Shown in pieces: positions 45,874-54,527 of a stretch of 64,000 nt of DNA. Position numbers and translations under genes: made by a program. Location of the stretch: assembly GCA_963774155.1 (NCBI GenBank), contig CAVZDW010000005.1, positions 124,001-188,000 of the forward strand, written 5' to 3'. The notes beneath the pieces were generated by a model. That model was not told the DNA's origin. It saw only the letters and a list, made by a program, of their open reading frames with translations, and did no database searches. Every line of letters begins with the position of its first letter. The first letter of the stretch is position 1. This DNA is from DASSUW01 sp963774155. GTDB lineage: Bacteria > Actinomycetota > Thermoleophilia > Solirubrobacterales > Solirubrobacteraceae.

Positions 45874-46242
45874 CTACGTCGGCCGAGGTTCCACGTACCG
45901 GAGCCGGTCGGGCAGCTCCGCAACCTCGAACAGGCGCCGCACCATCGGGCCTGGGATGAAGCGGACGTTCATGCCGTCTTGGCGCGAACGCGCGTCGGCA
46001 TCCAGCAGCACCCGCAGGCCCGCGAGGTCGATGAAGCTCAGCTTGCGCAGGTCGACCACCACGCGGCCAGACTGCTTCGTCAGCACGGCGTCGAGATCCG
46101 GCGCCGTGCCAAAGTCCAACTCTCCCTCAGGGACCACCACTGTCCCCGCGGCATGCTCGGACACGGCAACGCGGAACCCGGTCGCGTGTCGATTGACGGC
46201 GCCCAGATCGTCGGGATCGTTGAGGTTCATCCCGTGAGACAC
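45874..46242 (-). CDS. STAS-domain protein without the phosphorylatable serine
   Basis: 122 residues, one STAS domain as in SpoIIAA/RsbV anti-sigma-factor antagonists (VVPEGELDFGTAPDLDAVL, VVVDLRKLSFIDLAGLRVLL). In those proteins the motif is FIDSSG with a Ser that is phosphorylated; here it is FIDLAG, so switching by phosphorylation is not possible at that site. It may be a constitutive partner-binder. GTG 46242 or ATG 46230 may be the start. Confidence 0.8.
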   Translation of the reverse strand: MSHGMNLNDPDDLGAVNRHATGFRVAVSEHAAGTVVVPEGELDFGTAPDLDAVLTKQSGRVVVDLRKLSFIDLAGLRVLLDADARSRQDGMNVRFIPGPMVRRLFEVAELPDRLRYVEPRPT

Positions 46243-46492
46243 ATTCCCTCGCTAAGCGGACCGACGTCTCGCGAAGCGCCGCGTTCTGCAGCCTCCGCAC
46301 CTCGTCGTACTTCTGGGCCCTCGCGCCTCGTGCGGAGCGCGACGGCAGTGGAAACGCTACTACGTTCCGGTGCCCAACTGCAAGCGGTCCGATCGCTCGT
46401 CCACGAAGCACACGAGGCGCCTGGTTCCCGTAGATTGATGCTCCGACTCCTGTCGGCGACTCGCGCGAGTCGGCCAACGAGAGGGAGGGACG
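46243..46492. other. 250-bp non-coding gap
   Basis: Between the divergent STAS and GYD genes. It must hold both promoters, but I cannot pick convincing boxes. The GYD ribosome binding site GGGAGGGACG closes it. No repeat or hairpin stands out. Confidence 0.4.
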
Positions 46493-46819
46493 ATGCCGCT
46501 CTATCTAACGAAGTTCAGCTATACGCCGGAGGCGTGGGCCAGGATGATCGGCAACCCGGAGGACCGCCGAGCCGCTGCCCAGGCGTACATCGAGTCGGTC
46601 GGTGGCAAGCTCCACGGGTTCTGGTACGGCTTTGGCACACACGACGGCTACAACCTGTTTGAGGCCCCGGACAACGTGTCCATGGCCGCGGTTGCGATGG
46701 CGATCACCAGCGGCGGCTCGATCAGCTCGCTCGAAACGACCGTTCTCATGACCGTCGACGAGACGATGGACGCGCTGCGCAAGGCCCAGCAGGTCCAGTA
46801 CCGCCCGCCTGGCGCGTAG
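46493..46819 (+). CDS. GYD-domain protein
   Basis: 108 residues. GYD domain: YLTKFSYTPEAWARMI at the N-terminus and the namesake GTHDGYNLFEAPD near residue 58, as in small dimeric ferredoxin-like proteins of unknown function. Strong ribosome binding site. It lies 55 nt ahead of the TIR gene, which has its own promoter-like box. Confidence 0.8.
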   Translation: MPLYLTKFSYTPEAWARMIGNPEDRRAAAQAYIESVGGKLHGFWYGFGTHDGYNLFEAPDNVSMAAVAMAITSGGSISSLETTVLMTVDETMDALRKAQQVQYRPPGA

Positions 46820-46862
46820 TACGCAGTTCGTATCGGCTGTTGCGAGCACTAGAGCGCAGCGT

Positions 46863-46868
46863 TAGGGT
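46863..46868 (+). promoter_or_regulatory. Leaderless -10 box (TAGGGT) for the TIR gene
   Basis: TAGGGT ends 6 nt before ATG 46875, no ribosome binding site. Confidence 0.45.
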
Positions 46869-46874
46869 GCGCCG

Positions 46875-48754
46875 ATGGAGGGGCTGGAGCACTTGGCGGC
46901 GGCGCCACCAGCCGCGTTCCTCAGCTACGTGCATCGCGACGACGAGCACGACGGGGGCCAGATCCGACGGCTGCGAGACGTCCTGCAGGGCGAGGTGCGC
47001 ATGCAGCTCGGCGAGGCGGACTTCGACATCTTTCTCGACCGCGACGACATTGCGTGGGGGCAGAACTGGCGTCGGCGCATCGAGGCGTCGCTCGGCACCG
47101 TCACGCTGCTCATCCCGATCGTCACCCCCGCGTTCTTTGCCAGTGACGAGTGCCGGCGGGAGCTCGAGCTCTTCCTAGAGCGTGAGCGAGAGCTGGGCCG
47201 CGAAGACCTCATCCTCCCGATCTACTACGTGAGCGCACCCCAGCTCGATGTCCCCGAGCGGCGCGAACGTGACCCGCTCGCGCGCGAGCTGGCCGACCGT
47301 CAACACGCTGACTGGCGCGAGCTGCGGTTTGAGCCGTTCACCTCTCCGGTCGTCCGTCAGCGCTTGGCGCAACTGGCGAGCCGGATGCACGAAAGCTTCT
47401 GGCGCGTGGAGCCGTCGCGCAACGTCGCGGAGGTCCGAGCGCCGGCCGCGATTCCGCAGGGTGCTGCTGCTCAACCGGACACGGCGGCTGATCGTGCCGG
47501 CGATCAGACGCCCAGCGGACGCAACGAGCCGCCCACCCTCAGCGTCGATCCGTGGGGCCAGGGCGATCACACGACGATCGGCGCGGCGATCGAGGCCGCG
47601 CTCCCGGGCACGCGGCTCCTCGTGCGGAGCGGCCTGTACGAAGAGGGGCTGCTTATAGACAAGCCGCTCGAGATCGTCGGACAAGGTCCCCTCCAAGACG
47701 TCATCGTGCGCGCCCGGGCGAGCAGCGCGCTCGTGTTCAAGGCCAATATCGGTCGAGTCACCAACCTCACGCTCCAGCAGGCCGGCGACGGCAACTATTT
47801 CGGCGTGGAGATAGCGCAGGGACGCCTTGAGCTCGAGGACTGCGACATCACGAGCGAGAGCCGCTCGGGGGTTTCTGTCAACGGCGGCGCAGACCCACGC
47901 ATTCGGCGGAACGCCATTCACGACGGCGGCCAGGCCGGCATCCTCGTCATCGAGCAGGGCCTGGGGACCTTCGAGGACAACGACATCTTCGCCAACGCCA
48001 TGTCCGGGATCGAGGTCAGGGAGGGCGGCAACCCCACCGTCCGACGCAACCGCATCCACGACGGCCAGCAGGCGGGCATCATCGTCAACGAGCAGGGCCT
48101 GGGGACCTTCGAGGACAACGACATCTCCGCCAACGCCAGGGCCGGGATTCAGGTCAAGGACGGGCGGCAACCCCACCGTCCGAGGCAACCGTATCCACGA
48201 CGGCCAGCAGGCGGGCATCTTCGTCAACGAGCAGGGCCTGGGAACCTTCGAGGACAACGACATCTTCGCCAACGCCGCGGCCGGGATCGAGGTCAGGGAG
48301 GGCGGCAACCCCACTCGTCCGACGCAACCGCGTCCACGATTGTCAGGGCGGCATTCTCGTCACCGAGCAGGGCCTGGGGACCTTCGAGGACAACGACATC
48401 TTCGCCAACGTCAGGACCGGGATTCAGGTCAAGACGGGCGGCAACCCGACCGTCCGAGGCAACCGTATCCACGACGGCCAGCAGTCCGGCATCGTCGTCA
48501 GCGAGCAGGGCCTGGGGACCTTCGAGGACAACGACATCTTCGCCAACGCCAGGGCCGGGATTCTGGTCAGGGAGGGCGGCAACCCCACCGTTTGTCGCAA
48601 CCGCATCAATCGCAACGGCTACGAGGCGGTCTGGGTGCAAGACGGCGGCCGAGGCACATTCGAGGAAAACGACCTCACCGATAACCAGCGCGGGGCGTGG
48701 GACGTTGCGTCCGAGAGTGAGCAGCAGGTCAAGAGGAGGGCCAACCGGGAATAG
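46875..48754 (+). pseudogene. TIR domain fused to a right-handed parallel beta-helix; two frameshifts inside near-identical repeats
   Basis: About 625 residues when corrected. TIR domain at 12-125: AAFLSYVHRDD, FDIFLDRDDIAWGQNWRRR, TLLIPIVTPAFFASDECRRE; the Glu of the CRREL helix is in the position of the catalytic Glu of NAD-cleaving TIRs. After a disordered linker (170-225) comes a NosD/pectin-lyase-like beta-helix that opens DHTTIGAAIEAALPGTRLLV and then repeats a 46-residue pair of coils (NPTVRRNRIHDGQQAGI, EQGLGTFEDNDIFANA) about five times. One extra base at about 48163 and one at about 48313 break the frame inside these copies; comparison with sister repeats shows exactly which base is extra. 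Ends at TAG 48752-48754. Function unknown; a sensor-effector in defence or stress is a reasonable guess. Confidence 0.75.
47952..48600 (+). repeat. Tandem 138-bp coil repeats
   Basis: GAGCAGGGCCTGGGGACC starts at 47952, 48090, 48229, 48365 (last base differs once) and 48503: steps of 138, 139, 136 and 138. The 139 step carries an extra base; the 136 step one extra base and one lost codon. Copies differ at few positions, so they arose recently. Confidence 0.8.
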
Positions 48755-48854
48755 GATCACGGGTGACGGTGGGCCGAGCCCGGTTCCACCCGCGGGCAGT
48801 GACGCGTGTTCCGTCGTTGCGCGGTCACGTCGTCGACCGGCGCTGGGGGCGAGG

Positions 48855-49973
48855 CTAGGTCGTTGGCGTTCGAGAGAGCTCCAACACGGCCACGACGGTC
48901 GCGCCAACGCGGGCGAGGACGCCACCGACGTTTTCCAGCATCCGCTGGCCGTCGATCGTGTGACGCTTCATGATCTCCCACTCGCTCGCGGTCAACTTGC
49001 CCGGCTTGTTGATGAGCTCCTTCGGTACCGCGATCTTGCCGACGTCGTGCAGCAGGGCGCCGAACTCAAGATCGCGCAGGTTCTCTTGGTTGAGCCGCAT
49101 GCGTCTACCGACGTCCACAGCGAGCTCCACAACGTCGCGGCTGTGCGAACCGGTGTAGGCGTCGTCGCTCTCGACCACGTCGCCGAGGAGCATCGCGGTG
49201 CCGCGGTACGCGCGCGAGAGCTCTAGAGCGTGATCGATTCGTGATCGGCGCTCGTTGGCGAAGACGCGCAGCAGAACGGCCAGAGGGAGGAAGACGATGG
49301 CCAGTGCCCAAGCTCGCCCGTCGGCGGCGATCGCCGTCGCGACGCCGACCGGCGCCAGCAGAAGATCAACGCCGTACACCCACGCTTCTGCCGGCGCCGG
49401 CAACGCGAGTCGCCGGCCGTATGCGAGGCGTTCAAAGACAATCGAGACGACGAGGTCGGCCGCGATATACGCGCCGATCGCCGCGGCGATCGTGGGCGCG
49501 TCGGCCCACGACGAGACAGGCGGCGAGGCGGCGAGCACGGCGGCGGGCGCGAGCACTGGCAACGCGGCTTGGGCGACCGCCGGCACCACGCGCGACACAT
49601 GCCGCGCGCCTTGTGCGGCATTTATCACCGCGCTCAGCGTCGCCGCGATGGCGACGCACCACGGGACCGTGGCAGGCGGGAGCGCGACCAACATGGCAGC
49701 GAGCGCGGGCAGGGTGCAGTCAGTGAAGACTGCTCCGACCTCGAACTCGACGAGCCCAGCGACCGCGTAAAGCACGACGAATGCGCAGATCGTCGCCACC
49801 GACACGGTGGTCGGACCAGTGATCGACCCGAGCACAAGCGCACCGGCGCAGAATGCGCTGAGGAGCGCCGCTCCGGCCCGTACCTCCGCGCGCTCGGACG
49901 CAGCGGGCAGGCGCGCGCGGGTACGCGCGACTTCGAGATCGCCAGAGGCGCCGATAACCGTCCAATCGCTCAT
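48855..49973 (-). CDS. Membrane HD-GYP-type protein, truncated before the GYP motif
   Basis: 372 residues from ATG 49973. Residues 25-220 hold about seven transmembrane helices (a MASE-like sensor). Then an HD-GYP phosphodiesterase begins: YTGSHSRDVVELAVDVGRRM, LLHDVGKIAVPKELINKPGK with the HD pair, KRHTIDGQRML. After LENVGGVLARVGA the chain reads VVAVLELSRTPTT and stops. The HHE, DGxGYP and later metal ligands of a working c-di-GMP phosphodiesterase are absent, and no other frame restores them. Either inactive or a regulatory remnant. It converges on the TIR gene. Confidence 0.8.
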   Translation of the reverse strand: MSDWTVIGASGDLEVARTRARLPAASERAEVRAGAALLSAFCAGALVLGSITGPTTVSVATICAFVVLYAVAGLVEFEVGAVFTDCTLPALAAMLVALPPATVPWCVAIAATLSAVINAAQGARHVSRVVPAVAQAALPVLAPAAVLAASPPVSSWADAPTIAAAIGAYIAADLVVSIVFERLAYGRRLALPAPAEAWVYGVDLLLAPVGVATAIAADGRAWALAIVFLPLAVLLRVFANERRSRIDHALELSRAYRGTAMLLGDVVESDDAYTGSHSRDVVELAVDVGRRMRLNQENLRDLEFGALLHDVGKIAVPKELINKPGKLTASEWEIMKRHTIDGQRMLENVGGVLARVGATVVAVLELSRTPTT

Positions 49974-50108
49974 TGGTTCAACTAACTGAGTCGGTCTGGC
50001 GGGCCGGTTGCTTGAGCGTCGGCCTCGATCATCTGTCCGTTCGCTTGGGTGCCGCTGAACCGACGCCGATGCATGCGATGAACGGACAGATCCACGGAAG
50101 GGAACACG

Positions 50109-50834
50109 TTGCACAGGAAAGTGCGAGCAGTACTCACTCTCGCCGGCTGCGGCGCCGGACTTGCGCTCGCCGCGCCGGCCGCCCAAGCGCAGACCGCAGA
50201 TGATCCGCAGACCGCGGTCGACTCGCCGATCCAAGCCGAGGACGGGACGGTGCTCGCTGAGACGGTGCGGCCCCAAGAGAGCCCGGCGGGGGAGCAGACG
50301 TGCAAGGCCCCCAACGTCTTCAACCCGCTGCTCGCGTTCAAGGATCGGCGCGACTACTTCGTCGCCCCGGCTGGGGATTTCGAAGACCCCAGCCTGCCCG
50401 GCTGGCAGTTGACTGGCGGAGCCCAGGTAGCTCGTGGTGGCTCCGTGCATGCGCTGCTCGGCAATCAGCAGGCGAACAGCCTGTCGCTCCCTCCCGGCAG
50501 CACGGCGACGAGCCCCGAGATGTGCGTCGACCTGAATTACCCGGTCTTCCGCTTCTTTGCCGCACAGCTCGCTGCGGACACCGACTCCGAGCTGGTTGTC
50601 GACGTGATCTACCCGGCGCTGGCCCGAAACAACGTCCGCGAAGCCAAGAAGTTCAGGCTCAAGGCGAAGGACGGCTGGACGCTGAGCGAAGACATCAAGC
50701 TCGAACCGCAGCGTCTCGGGAAGCGTGCCGGCTGGCGCAGAATCGCAGTCCGTTTCAGGGTCGAGAGCGGCAAGAAGTCAGCGGGGGCCTACCGGGTCGA
50801 CGACGTCCTGATCGACCCCCGGCGCTTCAACTGA
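50109..50834 (+). CDS. Secreted protein, unknown function
   Basis: 241 residues from TTG 50109 with GGAAGGG upstream. Signal peptide 1-28 (cut after AQA). Mature part begins acidic, then FNPLLAFKDRRDYFVAPAGD and a jelly-roll-like beta pattern (LPGWQLTGGAQVARGGSVHA, AGAYRVDDVLIDPRRF) that looks like a carbohydrate-binding sandwich. Two Cys. Family not recognised. Tandem hairpins follow the gene. Confidence 0.7.
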   Translation: MHRKVRAVLTLAGCGAGLALAAPAAQAQTADDPQTAVDSPIQAEDGTVLAETVRPQESPAGEQTCKAPNVFNPLLAFKDRRDYFVAPAGDFEDPSLPGWQLTGGAQVARGGSVHALLGNQQANSLSLPPGSTATSPEMCVDLNYPVFRFFAAQLAADTDSELVVDVIYPALARNNVREAKKFRLKAKDGWTLSEDIKLEPQRLGKRAGWRRIAVRFRVESGKKSAGAYRVDDVLIDPRRFN

Positions 50835-50886
50835 CCTGAGCAGCTCGGTTCCATCGGACCACCCCTTACGACCGACCCGCGACCAA

Positions 50887-50933
50887 GGGGGGTCAGACCC
50901 CCTTACGGCCGAGGGGGGTCAGACCCCCTTACG
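50887..50933. repeat. Two tandem hairpin repeats (GGGGGTCAGACCCCC)
   Basis: Copies of GGGGGGTCAGACCCCCTTACG at 50887-50907 and 50913-50933, 26-nt period. Each is a perfect G/C stem with a 1-3 nt turn and a TT after it; a partial third copy (CCCCTTACGACC) is at 50862-50873. Probably a terminator array or a dispersed palindromic repeat. Confidence 0.65.
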
Positions 50934-50985
50934 ACAGCTGGGCGGCGAGGGAGCTGTCGGTGATGAAGTCGCCGACCCCCCGAAG

Positions 50986-50991
50986 TAGGCT
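50986..50991 (+). promoter_or_regulatory. Leaderless -10 box (TAGGCT)
   Basis: TAGGCT ends 6 nt before GTG 50998; no ribosome binding site. Confidence 0.45.
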
Positions 50992-50997
50992 GGCTCG

Positions 50998-51360
50998 GTG
51001 CCAGTGGTGGGCGTCGATCACGTGCAGGTCGCTGCTCCGCGAGGATGTGAGGAAGCCGCACGGCGCTTCTACGGCGGTCTCCTCGGACTGGCCGAGCTAC
51101 CCAAGCCCGAGCGTCTACGAGCCCGTGGCGGCGTGTGGTTCGCAGCCGGCGCGCAGGAGCTGCACGTCGGGGTGGATGACGCCTTCACGCCGGCGCGCAA
51201 GGCTCATCCGGCACTGCGAGTCGATGCCGCTGATCTCGAGCAGCTCGCAGCGCGCCTCGAAGCATCCGGCTCGACGGTGACCTGGGACACCGAGCTCACG
51301 CGCGCCCGGCGCTTCTACACGGAGGATCCCTGGGGCAACCGCCTCGAACTGCTCGCCTGA
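50998..51360 (+). CDS. VOC-family protein
   Basis: 120 residues from GTG. Typical VOC half-modules: VGVDHVQVAAPRGCEEAARRFYG, AAGAQELHVGVDDAFTPAR, RRFYTEDPWGNRLELL. Glyoxalase/dioxygenase superfamily, substrate unknown. The kinase-like gene follows 19 nt later. Confidence 0.82.
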   Translation: MPVVGVDHVQVAAPRGCEEAARRFYGGLLGLAELPKPERLRARGGVWFAAGAQELHVGVDDAFTPARKAHPALRVDAADLEQLAARLEASGSTVTWDTELTRARRFYTEDPWGNRLELLA

Positions 51361-51379
51361 CCCGGAGATTGCCCGGCAT

Positions 51380-51862
51380 ATGCTCCTGTTGATGAAGGTG
51401 CTCGTGACTGGGATGTCGGGAACGGGCAAGTCGGCACTGGTTCACGAGTTGCGCCGACGCGGCTATCCGGCCTACGACGCCGACGAGGACGGCTTCAGCG
51501 AACCGCGCGCAGACGGTCGATGGGGCTGGCGCTCCGAGCTCGTCGCTGACCTACTCGCCCGAGAGACGGACCGTCCGCTGTTCTTCGCCGGCTGCTCCGA
51601 AGAGCAGATCGACCTGCCGTTCGACTACCGAGTCTTGCTGACGGCACCGAGATCCGTGCTCATCGACAGGCTCCGAGCCCGGACCGGGAATCCGTACGGC
51701 CGCGGATCAGTCGAGCTCTCGCAGGTCCTCGCGGATCTCGCCGAAATCGAGCCGCTCCTGCAACACTCCGCGGACCTCGTCCTGACGACGACCGCACCGC
51801 TCTCGCAGGTGGCCGATCGTCTGCTCGGGCGCATCGCGGAGCTCGGCCCGACCGCGACGTAG
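51380..51862 (+). CDS. AAA_18-type nucleoside/adenylate-kinase-like P-loop protein
   Basis: 160 residues. Walker A GMSGTGKSA near residue 13, short DADEDGFSEPR motif, lid-like RLRARTGNPYGR segment and a C-terminal DLVLTTTAPLSQVADRLL, as in small kinases of the shikimate/adenylate-kinase fold. Substrate unknown. ATG 51392 (MKVLVTGMSGTGKS) is an equally good start. Confidence 0.8.
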   Translation: MLLLMKVLVTGMSGTGKSALVHELRRRGYPAYDADEDGFSEPRADGRWGWRSELVADLLARETDRPLFFAGCSEEQIDLPFDYRVLLTAPRSVLIDRLRARTGNPYGRGSVELSQVLADLAEIEPLLQHSADLVLTTTAPLSQVADRLLGRIAELGPTAT

Positions 51863-51944
51863 TGCCGCGAGTCGACTGCCGGCGATTGCTCAGATGGGTG
51901 GATGGGGCTCAGGCGAAGACTTCCGTGACCGAAGGAGAATCGAG

Positions 51945-52478
51945 ATGGGAAAGCTCATCGCGACAACGCAGGCCACCATCGACGGCGTCATCGACCCGGT
52001 CGGCGAGTGGGTGCAGCCGGACGGGGACCACGGCGAGTACTCGTTCGAGCGTCAGGCGAGATCCAGCGGGCTGGTGCTGGGCCGCAAGACCTACGAGGGG
52101 CTGGCGGGATTTTGGCCGAGCCAGTCGGGCAAGTGGGCGGACATGGTCAACCCGATGCCGAAGTACGTCGGGTCCACCACGCTGTCCGGCGATCTCGAGT
52201 GGAACGCGACCCTGCTCGAGGGAGACCTCGATGACTCGATCCCGAAGGTGAAGGACGAGGCCGACGGTGACCTGTTCATGCACGGGAGCGGTGAGTTCGC
52301 GTACGCCCTTGCCGAGAAGGGCCTGATCGACGTGTACGAGGTCTACCTGAACCCGCTGGTCTGGGGCGTGGGAAACGTCCATGTGCTCGGCGACCGGGGA
52401 ACCGTCCGGATGAAGCTCGACGACGTGAAACGGTTCGACTCCGGAGTGGTCCTCCTCACCTACCTCCCGGCGTCTTGA
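51945..52478 (+). CDS. RibD C-terminal/dihydrofolate reductase-like protein (second copy)
   Basis: 177 residues from ATG 51945, which has GGAGAATCGAG upstream. DHFR-like fold: TTQATIDGVIDPVGEWV, LVLGRKTYEGLAGFWP, DLFMHGSGEFAYALAEKGL, LNPLVWGVGNVHVLG. Related to the gene at 34333 but clearly diverged. NADPH-dependent reductase of unknown substrate. Confidence 0.86.
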   Translation: MGKLIATTQATIDGVIDPVGEWVQPDGDHGEYSFERQARSSGLVLGRKTYEGLAGFWPSQSGKWADMVNPMPKYVGSTTLSGDLEWNATLLEGDLDDSIPKVKDEADGDLFMHGSGEFAYALAEKGLIDVYEVYLNPLVWGVGNVHVLGDRGTVRMKLDDVKRFDSGVVLLTYLPAS

Positions 52479-52508
52479 TTGCGGGTGAGGGCGCCCGCGT
52501 TCCGCGGG

Positions 52509-53925
52509 TCAGCTCGGCGGGATGCCCTGCGCCGGCCGGAAGCGGTCGGCCGGGTCGACCGCGGACTTGATCTGGCGGAGGCGGGCGAGGTTGCTGCCGT
52601 AGTAGGCGCGCAGCGCTCCGCTGAGGTCCGGGTCGGCGTAGTTCTGGTACGCGCCGCCGTTGCCGAAGGGGGCGATCCGGCCGCGGGCGCGGCGGACACG
52701 GGAGCGGGCGGTCGGGATCGCCGCGTAGGAGAGGATCTGGACGCAGAAGCGCACGTCGCGGTGCACGAACGCCGTGGCGTCCGGCGCCACGCGCGAGATC
52801 GCGCCGCCGTAGGAGTCCAGGATCAGCGTGACGCCGTCCTCCGTGGCCTCTAAGAACGCTCGGCGGCCGGCGGCGGAGAGCGGCTGCGCGACATAGATCG
52901 ACGAGCCCACGAACGCCGAGGGCGAGAAGTCGTGGCAGGCCGCGAGCGCGCCGTCGGCGCAGCCCGCCCAGCGGCGCTGGAGCGCGAGGTAGCCCGACGT
53001 GCCCGTGGTGAGCGAGGCGCCGGGCACGCGGCTGAGCGGGCGGACGATGCGCCGGAGCTCCGCCTCGGAGCCGAGGAACTGGCCGAAGGCGGTCGCGCTC
53101 GACGACGTGAGCGTGAGGATCGCGGTGAGGGCGTCGGGCGCGCCCGGGGCGAGGGCGTCCCAGGCGGCGAGCGCCTCGGACCGCGACGACGCCGGATAGG
53201 TGATGCGGAAGTAGGCGGCGCGTTCGGACGCTGCGGGCCCGGAGGCGCAGGGCCGTCACGAGGCCGAAGCTGCCGCCGCCGCCGCGCAACGCCCAGAACA
53301 GGTCGTCGTCGCCCTCGACGCGGCGCAGCTGCCCGTCGGCCGTGACGACGTCGATGCTGCGGACGCGATCGAGCGTCAGCCCGAGCGCGCGGCCGGCGAG
53401 CCCCATCCCGCCGCCGGTCGCGAGCCCACCGATCCGGACCGTGGGACACGAGCCGGCGGGGACCGTGGCGCCGCGGCTCGCCAGCCTGGCGTACACGTCG
53501 ATCAGCATGGCGCCGGGCCCGATCGTCGCGATCCCGTCCTCGAGCTGAACGCCGTCGAGGCGCCTCATGTCGACCACGACCGCGCTGCGGCTGGTCGACG
53601 CGCCGTTGTAGGCGTGCCCGCCCGAGCGCGCCGTGAGCGGCACGTCGAAGCGCTCGGCCCAGCGCACGACGGCCTGGACGTCGCCCCGGCCGCGGACCTG
53701 CACGACGGCCGGTGGCCGCACGCCGTCGTAGCGGCGGTTGAACACGAGCCGCGCGGCGTTGTAGCCGCTGTTGCCCGGCGTCAGGACGCGCCCGCGCACG
53801 GCCTCGCGCAGCGCGCGGACCTGGTTGCCCGGCAACCGGTCCGCCTCCGCGGGCCGCGCGCCGATGCCGAGGAGCACGAGCCCCGCCGCGGAAGACCTCG
53901 CGAACTCCCGTCGCGACATCGCCAT
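52509..53925 (-). pseudogene. Tat-exported FAD-binding (BBE-type) oxidoreductase, one frameshift
   Basis: About 471 residues when corrected. Twin-arginine signal MSRREFARSSAAGLVLLGIG. FAD_binding_4 domain: VPLTARSGGHAYNGAS with the His that carries FAD, GSCPTVRIGGLATGGGMG, ALRGGGGSFGLVTALRL. Near 53240 the frame shifts by one base; the rest (PAASERAAYFRITYP, FVHRDVRFCVQILSYAA, YQNYADPDLSGALRAYYG ending PADRFRPAQGIPPS) is the substrate and BBE domain in the second frame. Secreted flavoprotein oxidase of the berberine-bridge/6-hydroxynicotine-oxidase group; substrate probably a sugar or alkaloid-like compound. Confidence 0.8.
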
Positions 53926-54011
53926 GGTCCGATGCTCTCAGACCGGCTCACCCCGCGGCGCGCTCGGCCGAGCCTCGTGGCTCCACGGCCGACACGCAAG
54001 TCCCGCTGGAG

Positions 54012-54527
54012 CTAGCCGGGTGTCGGTGCGTTGCGAGAGCGGGCGAGCGCGGTGAGGACGGCGATACAGGCGAGGATCGCGCCGGCGCCGGCGGCGGTCC
54101 GCGCTGGCGATCGCGCCACGTCCGATTCCGAGGCGAGCAGCACGAGCGCGCCGGCCGCGACGCTGGTCACGACGACGAGGAGGATCGCGAGGAGGCGCGG
54201 GGTGGCGGTCCCGGGCTCGACCCGTCCCGGCAGGCGCTCGTCCAACGACCAGAAGGCGAGCTCCGCGATGAGGAGCAGTGCTCCCCCGTAGATCGGCGCC
54301 GGTATCGCCCGCTCGCCCTCTGGGACGACGTAGATCGCTCCCAGCAGCAGCAGCGCGACGGCGACCGGCGCGGCACGGGCGGCCAGGAGCGCCAGTGACA
54401 GGAGCAGCGCCGCGGTCGTGGCGACAGCGAGCGACTCGGCGGTGGCGGCGGCGGCGAGCGCGGCGAGCACAACTGCGCCGATCGCGGTCGTCAGACGCGC
54501 GCGAGGGGTCGTCCGTGACGCCGTAAC
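54012..54527 (-). CDS. Membrane protein of the DUF58 locus, start unclear
   Basis: About 170 residues with four to five hydrophobic helices (TAIGAVVLAALAAAATAES, AAPVAVALLLLGAIYVV, LLAILLVVVTSVAAGALVLL). Follows the DUF58 gene and overlaps its end by about 36 nt. I see no ATG, GTG or TTG in a good place, so either the start is upstream of a lost base or the gene is damaged. Resembles the first helices of transglutaminase-like proteins found in such loci, but no catalytic domain follows. Confidence 0.5.
   Translation of the reverse strand, partial: VTASRTTPRARLTTAIGAVVLAALAAAATAESLAVATTAALLLSLALLAARAAPVAVALLLLGAIYVVPEGERAIPAPIYGGALLLIAELAFWSLDERLPGRVEPGTATPRLLAILLVVVTSVAAGALVLLASESDVARSPARTAAGAGAILACIAVLTALARSRNAPTPG

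Noticed and set aside
47952..48600. CRISPR-like array
   Set aside because: The 138-bp units are contiguous protein-coding repeats of a beta-helix with no spacers.
46493..49973. A full defence island around the TIR protein
   Set aside because: GYD, STAS and HD-GYP neighbours are not known defence genes, and no nuclease, helicase, transposon or integrase is near. Only the TIR protein itself was kept as a candidate.
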